NCBI GenBank assembly: GCA_045132495.1
Contig: JBGUSK010000069.1
Span: forward strand, 15,277-79,276
Length of the DNA stretch: 64,000 nucleotides
From: UBA11524 sp045132495
GTDB taxonomy: Bacteria; Bacillota; Clostridia; Christensenellales; Aristaeellaceae
Direction of reading: 5' to 3'
Under the pieces are notes generated by a model. The model was not told the DNA's origin and did not search any database. It saw only the letters and a program-made list of their open reading frames with translations. The position numbers were made by a program, and so were the translations under genes. This document shows, piece after piece, positions 35,276-43,033 of the stretch (the stretch's first letter is position 1; each line of letters starts with the position of its first letter).

Positions 35276-35320
35276 ATGCATTCCACACATATCGGCACCG
35301 GCAAGATAGGCATCCTGTAA
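35276..35320 (+). CDS. Candidate 14-residue leader peptide
   Basis: ATG at 35276 follows GAGGTGA, which overlaps the stop of the previous gene. The peptide is MHSTHIGTGKIGIL and stops at TAA 35318. The stop codon lies inside the left arm of the RNA stem described next, so ribosomes finishing this peptide would open that stem. Confidence 0.5.
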   Translation: MHSTHIGTGKIGIL

Positions 35321-35370
35321 GGAATGAAATCTCCGACGCTCCTTGCAGGATGCCCGAAATGTCGGAGGAG
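35310..35370 (+). promoter_or_regulatory. RNA stem / possible pseudoknot covering the ribosome site of the next gene
   Basis: A 14-bp stem with one G-U wobble (35310-35323 with 35340-35353) leaves a 16-base loop. Loop bases CTCCGAC (35331-35337) are fully complementary to GTCGGAG (35361-35367), which contains the ribosome binding site of the gene at 35379. Both pairings can exist together as an H-type pseudoknot, closing the site. Confidence 0.6.
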
Positions 35371-35378
35371 TGATCCTA

Positions 35379-35627
35379 ATGAACCACGATCGTAGTTACT
35401 ACCGCAGCCAACGGGAACGTGCAATCAGCCGCAAAGAAAAGATCCTGCTTTTCCGTGGCGGCAGCGAGCATCTGCACGCCTGGACGAACGGACAGCGCGG
35501 CAGACTTTCCAAGGGAAAAATCCATTGTTCCTGCTGGCTGTGCCGCAGGAAGTCCTACGACGCGCTTTCTCACCGGGATGAGAGGCAGCAATGCGGAACA
35601 GAGGTACAGATGGACACGACGGCTTGA
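35379..35627 (+). CDS. Small conserved Cys-rich protein (CxCWxC)
   Basis: This 82-residue basic protein begins MNHDRSYYRSQRERAISRKE and carries GRLSKGKIHCSCWLCRRKSY near residues 41-60, with a CxCWxC cluster that may bind zinc or iron. I have seen this small family in many Firmicutes without a known role. The ATG at 35379 lies 8 bases after GGAGGAG, whose access appears controlled by the RNA structure before it. About 120 bases without a gene follow. Confidence 0.7.
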   Translation: MNHDRSYYRSQRERAISRKEKILLFRGGSEHLHAWTNGQRGRLSKGKIHCSCWLCRRKSYDALSHRDERQQCGTEVQMDTTA

Positions 35628-35748
35628 TTGCCGCATCATTCCGGAGGAAAGAAGCAGACAAAATCATCCACTAACGATAGCATTTGTGTTTGCATTCCTT
35701 CTGAGGGAGGCAATAAACAGTTATTGCTGGCTGTTAGGAGCATGGAAC

Positions 35749-35789
35749 CCCAAAATAACCTTCCCGTGTAGCGGGAAGGTTATTTTGGG
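35749..35789 (-). terminator. Very strong terminator at the island's left edge
   Basis: A perfect 18-bp stem with a 5-base loop (35749-35766 with 35772-35789) abuts the tRNA fragment. On the minus strand it directly follows the tRNA 3' end sequence, so it was probably the terminator of the tRNA gene before integration. Confidence 0.85.
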
Positions 35790-35790
35790 C

Positions 35791-35843
35791 GGAGCATACC
35801 GGATTCGAACCGGTGACCTCTACAATGCGAATGTAGCGCGCTA
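35791..35843 (-). repeat. att repeat: 3' fragment of tRNA-Ala (island left end)
   Basis: These 53 bases are identical to 46590-46642 inside the intact tRNA and include the T-arm, the anticodon arm and part of the D-stem. After 35843 the match stops abruptly. This is the duplicated attachment core. Confidence 0.93.
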
Positions 35844-35884
35844 ATGAACTTCATGTTGTACACCCCGGCCCGTGACGGCCGTTT

Positions 35885-37546
35885 TTATCCAGCAAAAGCG
35901 CTGCATGACCGCAAAATACCATCCTCGGCCTCAACAATCTCCATTTCAGGAGCGCTCGCCGTCGCTTTCTCACGGAAGTCGTCCTCTGTGATGAAAAAGG
36001 TCATGGTAATGTGGTAATTGCGGTCAACCGTGATCTTCTCGATGATCCTTGCGAGGATCATCTTTTTTGTATCGTTGTTGGCTGCACCGAACTCCTCTGC
36101 CCAGTCCACAATCTGACGGTACTGCTCTGCAAGGTAGTTAATGCGCTCGGCTTCCTTCTCGCGGTCATTCTGATACTGCTCGATCTTCTTCTGCGCAGCG
36201 GCAATGGCTGCTTCGTTTTCATCCAGCAGGGACTTGAGCATCTGAGGATCGAACAGACTCTCGCCGGACAGCGACTTGACTACTTCCTGTTTCAGGTTGG
36301 TCTGCTGCTTTTCCAGCTTGGTCAGCTCGGTCTGAGCCTGCTTGATCAGCGTCCCCAGTTTGCTGCGAAGCTGAATCTTCACCTGCTCGCGCCACACCGC
36401 GTCCACCGTACGGGAGATGTTCTGGAAGTAATGCTGGACAACCTCCAGCACTGCATCCTCAATCTTTTTCGCAGAGTAGACAGTCTGACCATCGCACATC
36501 TTCGCCTTGATGGAGCCGTTGTAGCAGCGATAGATCGGACGATGGTAGGCGTGCGTCGCCAGCTGCTTGGTGCAGTAGCTGCCGACCAGACGATGTCCGC
36601 AATGCGCACAGTACAGAATGCCGCTGAGCAGCGTCGCGCCGTAGACGCTGACCTTGGTGGTCGCGTCCTCCGGCAGCGCTTCATTCTCCGCGTTGCGCTG
36701 CTCCATGTACTTCCGGGGAATCCGGCGCGTCAGGGCATAATCTGCAAAGCGTTGGGTTTCGTCCGACACCAGCCGCAGATACTCCTGCGGCTCAGACAGC
36801 GTGTCGTTCATGTGCAGTCGCCCGATGTAGATCGGGTTGCGGATCATCGAGCGGATCGTCTGCCCCGTCCAGGTCTTGCCCAGATCTGGGTACTTATCGT
36901 TCAGATAATTCGCAGCCCGCTGGATTCCATAGCCCTGATGACAGATCAGATCGAAGACCTCCTGCACGATCGGGCCGGTGATTTCGTCGATTTCCAGATC
37001 ATACAGCGGACGGTTCTTCTTGCCGATACGCCCCTTGTGCACCAGCTTGTAACCAAAGGGAGCAACGCCGCCGCGCCAGATGCCATCAGCGGTCATCTGC
37101 GTATGTGCAGCTTTGACGCGCATGGACGTTTTCTCGGATTCGCCGCCGGCCTGCCAGTAGCGCATGAAGTTCATCAGCTTGTCCACACGGTTATCGAGGC
37201 GCTGCTGACCCTCGCGGGTGCTCCACACCTCAATGCCGTGCTCGATGAACCACTGCACCAAGAAGGGCGTCTCGTCCTCCCTGCGGCCCAGACGATCAAA
37301 CATAAACACCAGCAGGATATCAAACTTCTTCTTTTCCGCCAGCGTGCGGATCTCCTGGATCGCGTCGCGCTTAGAGACAGAAACCTTATAGCCCGAAACG
37401 CCCTTCTCCATGAACTCAGCGGTGAACTGCCAGTCCTTCTGGCGTTCAATGAAGTCCATGCATTCTCGGCGCTGCATCGGGATATCGTCCTGCTTGTCAA
37501 CTTGTCCTTTAGTAGATACTCTGTACAGAGTTACAACCCGCTTCAT
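35885..37546 (-). CDS. Large serine recombinase
   Basis: This 553-residue site-specific recombinase uses a serine nucleophile (S11 in LYRVSTKGQ). The resolvase domain spans residues 1-150 (SGYKVSVSKRDAIQEI, LLVFMFDRLGRREDE). A recombinase domain follows (VAPFGYKLVHKGRIG, TGQTIRSMIRNPIYIG), then a zinc ribbon starting at CAHCGHRL near residue 320, and a long coiled coil near 410-490 (LGTLIKQAQTELTKLEKQQT). This is the Tn4451/TndX-type plan. AAGGAGTG precedes the ATG at 37546. It probably excises or integrates a nested element, since the island also has a tyrosine integrase. Confidence 0.93.
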   Translation of the reverse strand: MKRVVTLYRVSTKGQVDKQDDIPMQRRECMDFIERQKDWQFTAEFMEKGVSGYKVSVSKRDAIQEIRTLAEKKKFDILLVFMFDRLGRREDETPFLVQWFIEHGIEVWSTREGQQRLDNRVDKLMNFMRYWQAGGESEKTSMRVKAAHTQMTADGIWRGGVAPFGYKLVHKGRIGKKNRPLYDLEIDEITGPIVQEVFDLICHQGYGIQRAANYLNDKYPDLGKTWTGQTIRSMIRNPIYIGRLHMNDTLSEPQEYLRLVSDETQRFADYALTRRIPRKYMEQRNAENEALPEDATTKVSVYGATLLSGILYCAHCGHRLVGSYCTKQLATHAYHRPIYRCYNGSIKAKMCDGQTVYSAKKIEDAVLEVVQHYFQNISRTVDAVWREQVKIQLRSKLGTLIKQAQTELTKLEKQQTNLKQEVVKSLSGESLFDPQMLKSLLDENEAAIAAAQKKIEQYQNDREKEAERINYLAEQYRQIVDWAEEFGAANNDTKKMILARIIEKITVDRNYHITMTFFITEDDFREKATASAPEMEIVEAEDGILRSCSAFAG

Positions 37547-37721
37547 GCGTAACACTCCTTCTCTTGAGGAAGGCCGCAATCAGCATCCCCGCCACATCCG
37601 TCTGCAGCTTTGGATCGGCTGCTTCCGGGAAGTGCATGGACACCGTGCAGCCGTTCGCAGTTTTCATTTGGCGGCTTCTCTGCACAGATGGTAGGCTATT
37701 CATTTCATTGTCAAGGTACAT
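37509..37721 (-). CDS. TnpW-like small accessory protein
   Basis: This 70-residue protein starts at the ATG at 37721 after GGAGGTG. It contains KTANGCTVSMHFPEAADPKL and DVAGMLIAAFLKR near residues 20-58, the pattern of TnpW-type small proteins found directly in front of large serine recombinases in clostridial elements. Its end overlaps the recombinase start by 38 bases, so the pair is coupled. Function unknown; a recombination accessory role is inferred from position. Confidence 0.65.
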   Translation of the reverse strand: MYLDNEMNSLPSVQRSRQMKTANGCTVSMHFPEAADPKLQTDVAGMLIAAFLKRRSVTHEAGCNSVQSIY

Positions 37722-37793
37722 GGTTTTACACCTCCTATAGTATAACACACCAGCGGCCTGCGGGGCAACCATAAAGACAGGCTGCTGGTTGGA

Positions 37794-38042
37794 TCATTCG
37801 ACAAGATCTGCGTTTACAGGCGGCAGCGGGCGCTGCCTCATAGCTGTCCGGCTACATTCCGGAAGCTCCCCGTCAGTCATCGCGGGGCCGTGAGGAAGTA
37901 TCATTATCCCCACCCGGCCTCGTCGCGCCCTGACTGCCAAATCAGGGTTAATGGCTCGCGTTGATCGCTCGGGCAATGCCGTCTTCGCGCCGCGCCATAT
38001 TTCGCTCTTCCGCGTGGGAACGTCCTGCAAATCGCTATTCAC
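37794..38042 (-). CDS. Possible small protein, 82 residues
   Basis: The GTG start at 38042 overlaps the stop of a 15-residue reading frame that itself follows AAAGGAG, so it could be translated by coupling. Sequence (MNSDLQDVPTRKSEIWRG onward) is basic and Pro/Arg-rich without a known motif. Codon use does not clearly argue for or against coding. Confidence 0.25.
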   Translation of the reverse strand: MNSDLQDVPTRKSEIWRGAKTALPERSTRAINPDLAVRARRGRVGIMILPHGPAMTDGELPECSRTAMRQRPLPPVNADLVE

Positions 38043-38105
38043 TTGTCAAGGTGCAAAACCATAACCTTAATGGGTCAGGCATGTGCGATCAGCTCCTTTA
38101 TGACG

Positions 38106-38282
38106 CTATCGCACGGCCTCTGGTGTGCCGGGAGACGCCCGGCTGCCCACCGGCTCAAAGCTTGTCCGGCTGATGCCATCCGACTGGAGCCATTGCCGGT
38201 TGATGCGCTGCGCAAGGCAGCTGGTGATGTGTCCGCGCTGGATCTTCCCGCGCGGGAGCTGCTGTTCTGTCGTCCCGCACAC
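38106..38282 (-). CDS. Possible small protein, 58 residues
   Basis: GTG at 38282 follows AAGGAGG by 8 bases on the minus strand. The product (CGTTEQQLPRGKIQRGHITS, then CLAQRINRQWLQSDGI) has two Cys but no family I know. An alternative ATG at 38309 lies at the edge of a repeat unit. It is probably an accessory gene of the recombinase module. Confidence 0.35.
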   Translation of the reverse strand: MCGTTEQQLPRGKIQRGHITSCLAQRINRQWLQSDGISRTSFEPVGSRASPGTPEAVR

Positions 38283-38306
38283 GGCGGTCACCTCCTTGTC
38301 GTTTAC

Positions 38307-38944
38307 CATGTTAGCGGTCAAATGCCAAGAAAAGGTTGACATTTGAAAATCTTTTCAGATTTTTCTGACGTGTACAGATTCATCGTAGCACCCAAACCGC
38401 AAGAAAAAGTTACACTTTGATTTTCTTGCAAAAGATTTTTTACGGTACAACTCCATCTTAACGCTCAAATGTATCAAAAACGTATACATTTGAATTTCTT
38501 TTGAAAATTATTTTGTTCCAGTGTTCTTGCCAATCGGCTGCACCTCCTTCGGACGGCGTTATCATAGCATAAGGAATGGACGGAAAAGGCTGCCATTCCT
38601 CAAAAGAAGCTTCAGGAATCCAAAGAATGACCATACGAAGAGACCATCATTGCCTGTCATGCTGAGCATTCATTGCATCAAGGTCATACACCAGCTACAT
38701 CTCCTTTCAACTACCATTGTAAAGATAAATGCGGAAGGAAACCTTACAACTTTTGAAAAAACTTCAAGAAAATTTTCATCTCTTAACAGTATCTGTGCAT
38801 TTTGAGCAACCTTGCCGTCTCGTAATGCTGGAATTACCTCCTCCGGAGTGTCAATATCGTGGATCTCAATGCTCCAATTTCCATTGTAAAACTTAAGTAG
38901 GAAAGAAACCTTCCTACTTTTGAAATTTCTTTAAATATTTTTTT
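38307..38944 (-). repeat. Five-copy hairpin repeat array in a non-coding zone
   Basis: Units at 38307-38364, 38381-38442, 38453-38514, 38712-38776 and 38880-38944 align end to end in one orientation. On the plus strand each starts CCAT-n-n-TA, has a CAAATG...CATTTG-like inverted repeat around an AAGAAAA loop, and ends in TTTCTTTT...ATTTTTT. The first three form a tandem with a roughly 70-base period; the last two form a subtype sharing CCATTGTAAA. Read on the minus strand each ends in TANNATG. The rest of 38283-39016 shows no convincing gene. Confidence 0.75.
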
Positions 38945-39016
38945 AGATGCGCGAGATGGCCTCTGTAGGCTGATGAGGCATTCTATGGAACAGGATAACA
39001 GCATGTTCGAATCAAC

Positions 39017-39054
39017 AAAAAAGTGCCTGCCGGACGAATCGTCCTTGCAGGCAC
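39017..39054 (-). terminator. Terminator of the leftward HTH gene
   Basis: An 8-bp GTGCCTGC/GCAGGCAC stem (39023-39030 with 39047-39054) encloses a second GGACG/CGTCC hairpin and is followed by six T on the minus strand. Confidence 0.88.
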
Positions 39055-39107
39055 ACTGATTAGGTCACTTCTATTCTGATAGAGACTTTATATGCATTCA
39101 AATCCCG

Positions 39108-39350
39108 TCAGCGGATTTCCTGTTCCAGCATTCTGAACTCCTCGGTATCAAAAAACTCCACCACCGAGATTCCCAGCCCGTCGCACAGCATCTTGATCGT
39201 CACCACACCGGGATTCTTGCTCGCGCCGTTCAGAATGTTCTTCACCGTGGACGGCGGCACACCAGCGCTGCGGGCCAGCGCATTGACCGCCAGGTTCCGC
39301 TCGCGGCACAGCTCAAGTATCCGATTGGCCACACAGTCGATCATCTTCAT
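39108..39350 (-). CDS. Small Cro/C1-type HTH regulator
   Basis: This 80-residue protein is essentially one HTH domain: ILELCRERNLAVNALARSAG, PPSTVKNILNGASKNP (recognition helix) and TIKMLCDGLGISVVEFF. It is divergent from the HTH gene at 39489, the arrangement of a phage-like lysogeny switch. It ends at a dedicated terminator. It probably controls island genes. Confidence 0.85.
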   Translation of the reverse strand: MKMIDCVANRILELCRERNLAVNALARSAGVPPSTVKNILNGASKNPGVVTIKMLCDGLGISVVEFFDTEEFRMLEQEIR

Positions 39351-39414
39351 CTTGTTCCACCATCCTTGCGTAGTCTTTGCAGGAATAGCGTAACAAATTC
39401 ATGTGAATCACACG

Positions 39415-39452
39415 GTCTATATATAGACTTTTGGTCTATATATAGCTATAAT
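39415..39452 (+). promoter_or_regulatory. Tandem palindromic operator over the promoter of the rightward HTH gene
   Basis: The perfect palindrome GTCTATATATAGAC (39415-39428) is followed four bases later by GGTCTATATATAG (39433-39445). A TATAAT (39447-39452) adjoins it, with TAGACT 17 bases upstream as -35 inside the first palindrome. A bound repressor would block polymerase. Confidence 0.75.
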
Positions 39453-39488
39453 ATGTAGTCAGAAACCAAGACAAAGGCAGGGCTGAGC

Positions 39489-39842
39489 ATGAATTACAAG
39501 GATCTGGGGCAGCGAATCCGCTCACTGCGGCAAAAGCAGCACCTGACACAGGAGCAGCTGGCCGAAGCAATCGACATGTCAGCCTCCTTCCTCGGTCATA
39601 TCGAACGCGGCACTCGCGTTGCCAGTCTGGAGACGCTGGTGAAGATCTGCAATGTGCTTGATACTAACCCAGGCTTTCTGCTGGCAGCCAGTTTGACTTG
39701 CGACGCTTCGTATATGCCGACAGGGTTGACTCCGGAGGTTAAGGAGCAGCTATGCACACTCTTGTTCCTCGCCCATGAAGTTGTTATGAATACGCCGACT
39801 GATTCAGAAGCAGACCATCGAACCCTATCACACAGTGAATAA
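39489..39842 (+). CDS. Cro/C1-type HTH regulator
   Basis: This 117-residue protein has an N-terminal HTH (LGQRIRSLRQKQHLTQEQLA, IDMSASFLGHIERGTRV, ETLVKICNVLDTNPGFLL) and a short C-terminal tail that may mediate dimer formation. The tandem palindromes over its own promoter suggest autoregulation. It is divergent from the gene at 39108-39350. Confidence 0.88.
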   Translation: MNYKDLGQRIRSLRQKQHLTQEQLAEAIDMSASFLGHIERGTRVASLETLVKICNVLDTNPGFLLAASLTCDASYMPTGLTPEVKEQLCTLLFLAHEVVMNTPTDSEADHRTLSHSE

Positions 39843-40228
39843 GCATATCTTTCAGAATGATAAATACCCACCTTTAGAATGAACAATGTCGATCATTTTT
39901 GATATTGTTCATTCTTATATTGATTTTGTTCAGATCATATAGCGCAGGCTGCACTTATCTAGATTGATGAGAAAAAGAGTGATGCCTGAATGATCTCTCA
40001 GGAAATCAAAATAATCGTGAAGTACAGCGTGGCTTATAGCAACGAGACGGTGGCGATAGCTATGGTATAAGGAGATGGTAAATTGCTGACATTACCCGAC
40101 GCAAAACACGCCAGTAAAATAATGCTATGCGATCACCTGCTCCGAAGATGGATCGGGATGAACCACAAGGTACAGAAGTCTGGCGATACCATTATATAAG
40201 CGATCGAATCCGATAACATCAATAAAAG
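39843..40228. other. Gene-free stretch with a long inverted repeat
   Basis: It begins with a perfect 12-bp inverted repeat AGAATGAACAAT/ATTGTTCATTCT (39876-39887 with 39904-39915) that probably ends the HTH transcript. The rest, to 40228, has no open frame with a ribosome site and no clear structure; it may be remains of lost genes. Confidence 0.5.
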
Positions 40229-40282
40229 TTGACATAAACATTCGTTTTGACTATAATAGTTGATATTAAGAGGTGATATCAA
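40229..40282 (+). promoter_or_regulatory. Consensus promoter with operator over the start codon
   Basis: Perfect TTGACA (40229-40234), 17 bases, perfect TATAAT (40252-40257). Directly after it TTGATAT (40260-40266) and ATATCAA (40276-40282) form an inverted repeat that brackets the ribosome site GAGGTG and touches the ATG. Autorepression by the encoded HTH protein is likely. Confidence 0.85.
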
Positions 40283-40608
40283 TGAGCAAGAAAGCTGTTG
40301 TCATCATGCCAGGAACACAGACTATACTATCTGCGATGGGCGAACAGATCAAGATGGCCCGACTGCGGCGTAATCTTTCGGCGGCTCTGGTTGCCGAGCG
40401 TGCGGGTATCAGCCGTGCAACACTATGTGCCGTGGAACGTGGTGCCCCCTCTGTTGCAATGGGGATTTACGCAGCAGTACTGCATGCCTTGAATTACATG
40501 GATCGTGATCTTTTGCTTATTGCAAAGGATGATGAGTTTGGACGGGCATTACAGGATCTGAATCTCAGGATACGGCGACGCGCGCCCAAGAAGAAATCTG
40601 TGAATTAA
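40282..40608 (+). CDS. HTH protein, HipB-like antitoxin/regulator
   Basis: This 108-residue protein has an HTH near residues 18-70 (GEQIKMARLRRNLSAALVAE, AGISRATLCAVERG) and a basic tail (RIRRRAPKKKSVN). It resembles the HTH antitoxins paired with HipA-type toxins, but no hipA follows; the next gene is an AlbA/ATPase protein 97 bases on. ATG 40282 is preferred to a GTG three codons earlier because GAGGTG is 6 bases upstream of it. Confidence 0.75.
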   Translation: MSKKAVVIMPGTQTILSAMGEQIKMARLRRNLSAALVAERAGISRATLCAVERGAPSVAMGIYAAVLHALNYMDRDLLLIAKDDEFGRALQDLNLRIRRRAPKKKSVN

Positions 40609-40704
40609 GTGTAAGGTGAAAAGCAATCTATACCATTGCTGATTGCCTTGGCAATACTCCTGTTATTCGAAGTCCCTCTATGATAACTGCAAGGAGGTCC
40701 CCGC

Positions 40705-42126
40705 ATGCTTGATTACAGCCGCATTGAGCAGTATCGTGAAAACAACCGAATCGAAGCGAAAAAAGCTGCCGGCGGCCTTCCCCGCAGCATCTGGGAAACC
40801 TATTCTGCCTTTGCCAATACAATTGGTGGCGTGATTCTGCTTGGCGTGGAGGAGCTGCCCGATCATTCACTTCGGCCCATTCACCTGCCCCATGCCGAGC
40901 AGCTGGTCAGTGAGTTCTGGGAGCTGATCAACTCGCCTGCGAAAGTCAGCGTAAATATCCTGACAGAGCAGGATGTGGTCATCCACGAGCAGGATAACTG
41001 CAAGTACATCTCGATCACAGTCCCCCGGGCACACCGATACGACAAGCCTGTGTACATCGACAACAACCCATTGAAGGGCACTTACCGGCGCAATGGCGAG
41101 GGCGACTACAAGTGTACCCCAGAAGCCATTCAAGCCATGCTCCGCGACGCCGCAGCAAAGACTCAGGACATGACCGTGCTGGATTCTTTTGCTCTTACCG
41201 CGCTTGATGCCGACAGCATCCGCCGCTACCGTACCCGCATGAAGAATCATCGCCCTGGTCATGCATGGGAGACGCTCAATGATCCTGACTTCCTTTGCCA
41301 GCTGGGAGCCGCAGGGATTGGCGAGGACGGCGAAGTGCATCCCACCATCGGCGGTCTGCTGATGTTCGGCTACGAATATGAAATCACCCGTCATTTCCCA
41401 GCGTATTTCCTGGACTATCAGGAGCGCATGGCGGATGACACCCGCTGGACAGATCGCATCGTGTCTTCCTCCGGTGACTGGAGCGGCAACCTCTTTGATT
41501 TCTATTTCCGAGTTTGCAGTCGTCTGGACGATGCGGAAGAATCACGTGATTCAGCTGTGCACGCTGCCCTGCGCGAGGCATTGGCCAACAGCCTGATCAA
41601 CGCAGACTACTACGGCTCCCGGGGATTGGTAATCGTCCGCACCAGGGACAGCATCACGCTGTCCAATCCCGGCAGCTTCCGCATTCCGCTTGACAATGCA
41701 AAAAGCGGCGGCCTGTCTGACCCCCGCAATACGGCGCTGATGAAGATGTTCAATCTGATCAATGTGAGCGAAAATGCCGGCAATGGTCTTCCGGGCATAT
41801 TCAATGTGTGGAAGAAACAGGGCTGGGCTGAGCCCGTGCTGAAGGAAGAACTCTCCCCTGAACGGATCACGCTGACTCTGCCGCTGCACTCAGGTGATGA
41901 TGCATTCACCGCAAACAAGCGAACCACAAAAGTACTTACTGCGAATCAAAAGGAACAGATTCTGCAATACCTGACAGAGCATGTTTCCGCCAGCTCAGCT
42001 GAACTATCCGACATGCTGGACATCAAGCGCGACCGGGTACACCGACTGCTTTCGCTGCTGCGCGCAGAAGGGTATGTTGTCGCGGTCGGCAACGGCAGAA
42101 GCCGAACCTACAAGCTGAAGGCATAA
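40705..42126 (+). CDS. AlbA/Schlafen-type domain protein with HATPase-like and winged-helix domains
   Basis: This 473-residue protein starts with an AlbA_2 domain (ENNRIEAKKAAGG, TYSAFANTIGGVILLGVEE, near residues 10-55). A middle domain holds AALREALANSLINADYYGSRG and SENAGNGLPGIFNVW, the N- and G-boxes of a HATPase_c_4-like fold, near residues 290-375. A C-terminal winged helix (SSAELSDMLDIKRDRVHRLL) follows. Such proteins are annotated as ATP-binding transcriptional regulators and occur in defence-type islands. AAGGAGG precedes the ATG. Role here unknown; partnership with the HTH protein upstream is inferred. Confidence 0.8.
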   Translation: MLDYSRIEQYRENNRIEAKKAAGGLPRSIWETYSAFANTIGGVILLGVEELPDHSLRPIHLPHAEQLVSEFWELINSPAKVSVNILTEQDVVIHEQDNCKYISITVPRAHRYDKPVYIDNNPLKGTYRRNGEGDYKCTPEAIQAMLRDAAAKTQDMTVLDSFALTALDADSIRRYRTRMKNHRPGHAWETLNDPDFLCQLGAAGIGEDGEVHPTIGGLLMFGYEYEITRHFPAYFLDYQERMADDTRWTDRIVSSSGDWSGNLFDFYFRVCSRLDDAEESRDSAVHAALREALANSLINADYYGSRGLVIVRTRDSITLSNPGSFRIPLDNAKSGGLSDPRNTALMKMFNLINVSENAGNGLPGIFNVWKKQGWAEPVLKEELSPERITLTLPLHSGDDAFTANKRTTKVLTANQKEQILQYLTEHVSASSAELSDMLDIKRDRVHRLLSLLRAEGYVVAVGNGRSRTYKLKA

Positions 42127-42182
42127 TACGCTCTCAGAAACCTTCAGAAATGTTGGATATACCACCAGAAAGCCTTTTGTAC

Positions 42183-42221
42183 AAAACCGGTGCTTGTTCT
42201 TCAATGACAGGCACCGGTTTT
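42183..42221 (+). terminator. Terminator after the AlbA/ATPase gene
   Basis: An 11-bp AAAACCGGTGC/GCACCGGTTTT stem (42183-42193 with 42211-42221) ends in T. It is symmetrical and works on either strand. Confidence 0.85.
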
Positions 42222-42327
42222 ACGTTAATATGTCAGCTAATCATCGAACTTGGCTATGGGCAAGCATAGTTTGTCGTGTTTTAGCCTATTGGACAACTGA
42301 AAATTTACTGAATTGAAGCTTTGGGAC

Positions 42328-42391
42328 TTGTAATTTCCAACGAATCATCATATAATAACAAATGTGAAATACAATATTTCTATTTTGTATT
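42328..42391 (+). promoter_or_regulatory. Promoter and inverted repeat of the AbiE-type operon
   Basis: TTGTAA (42328-42333), 17 bases, TATAAT (42351-42356). An inverted repeat AATACAA (42368-42374)/TTGTATT (42385-42391) follows before the start, a candidate site for antitoxin autoregulation as known for AbiEi. Confidence 0.8.
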
Positions 42392-42403
42392 CGAGGTGAT
42401 CCA

Positions 42404-43033
42404 ATGCTCTATGATTTTTTGCAAAGTCGCTATCAACCCAATGAACCTATTTTTCTTTCAGAGATTCAGATAGAAGGTGTGTCCGACACCAGCATCCGAG
42501 CACAGATTAAAAAGCTGACCGACAATGGATTGCTCAAACGTTTCGATACTGGCATATACTTTATTCCAAAGAAAAGCATCTTCCGCTCAGGTGCACAGAT
42601 GTCCACAGACCAGGTAATCGAGCAAAAGTATCTGTGGGAAAAAAAGACTCGTTGCGGTTATCTTAGTGGTCTTATGTTTGCCAATCAACTTGGACTGACG
42701 ACACAGGTACCGATGGTTTTTGAGGTTGTCAGCAACAAAGCAACCACAGAATATCGAGAAACCACATTAGCCAAGTCCCGCATCATTCTCAGAAAACCTC
42801 GTGCACCTATCACTGAGCAGAATTGTGCTGTTCTTCAATTCCTCGATTTGCTGAAGGATATAGATCAATATGCGGAAGTTGACCAAAGCATGTGTAATGG
42901 ACTATTGATACAATACATGAAAAATGCCGGGATTACCTTTCCGCAGATGGAAAAGTATCTTCCACTGTACCCAGACAAAGTATTCAAAAATATGTATGAA
43001 ACGAGGTTGCTGTATGTCATTTCTCCACAATGA
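42404..43033 (+). CDS. AbiEi-like type IV antitoxin (DUF6088-type)
   Basis: This 209-residue protein has an N-terminal winged helix (IFLSEIQIEGVSDTSIRAQI, KKLTDNGLLKRFDTGIYFIP) and a C-terminal domain of the AbiEi/DUF6088 type (YLSGLMFANQLGLTTQVPMV, YRETTLAKSRIILRK). In AbiE systems it both represses the operon and counters the nucleotidyltransferase toxin without binding it. The toxin gene overlaps its end by 20 bases. Confidence 0.82.
   Translation: MLYDFLQSRYQPNEPIFLSEIQIEGVSDTSIRAQIKKLTDNGLLKRFDTGIYFIPKKSIFRSGAQMSTDQVIEQKYLWEKKTRCGYLSGLMFANQLGLTTQVPMVFEVVSNKATTEYRETTLAKSRIILRKPRAPITEQNCAVLQFLDLLKDIDQYAEVDQSMCNGLLIQYMKNAGITFPQMEKYLPLYPDKVFKNMYETRLLYVISPQ

Noticed and set aside
35791..35843. 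A second tRNA-Ala gene at the left island end
   Set aside because: It lacks the 5' acceptor strand and most of the D-arm, so it is an attachment-site fragment, not a gene.
38307..38514. Tandem 70-base units as a CRISPR array
   Set aside because: The units are diverged along their whole length with no constant-repeat/unique-spacer pattern, and no cas gene is present.
38712..38960. Minus-strand reading frame containing EEVIPALRDGKVAQNAQILL
   Set aside because: It reads like protein for about 65 codons but has no start codon or ribosome site and has repeat units inside it. I treat it as a decayed gene remnant within the repeat zone, not as a gene.
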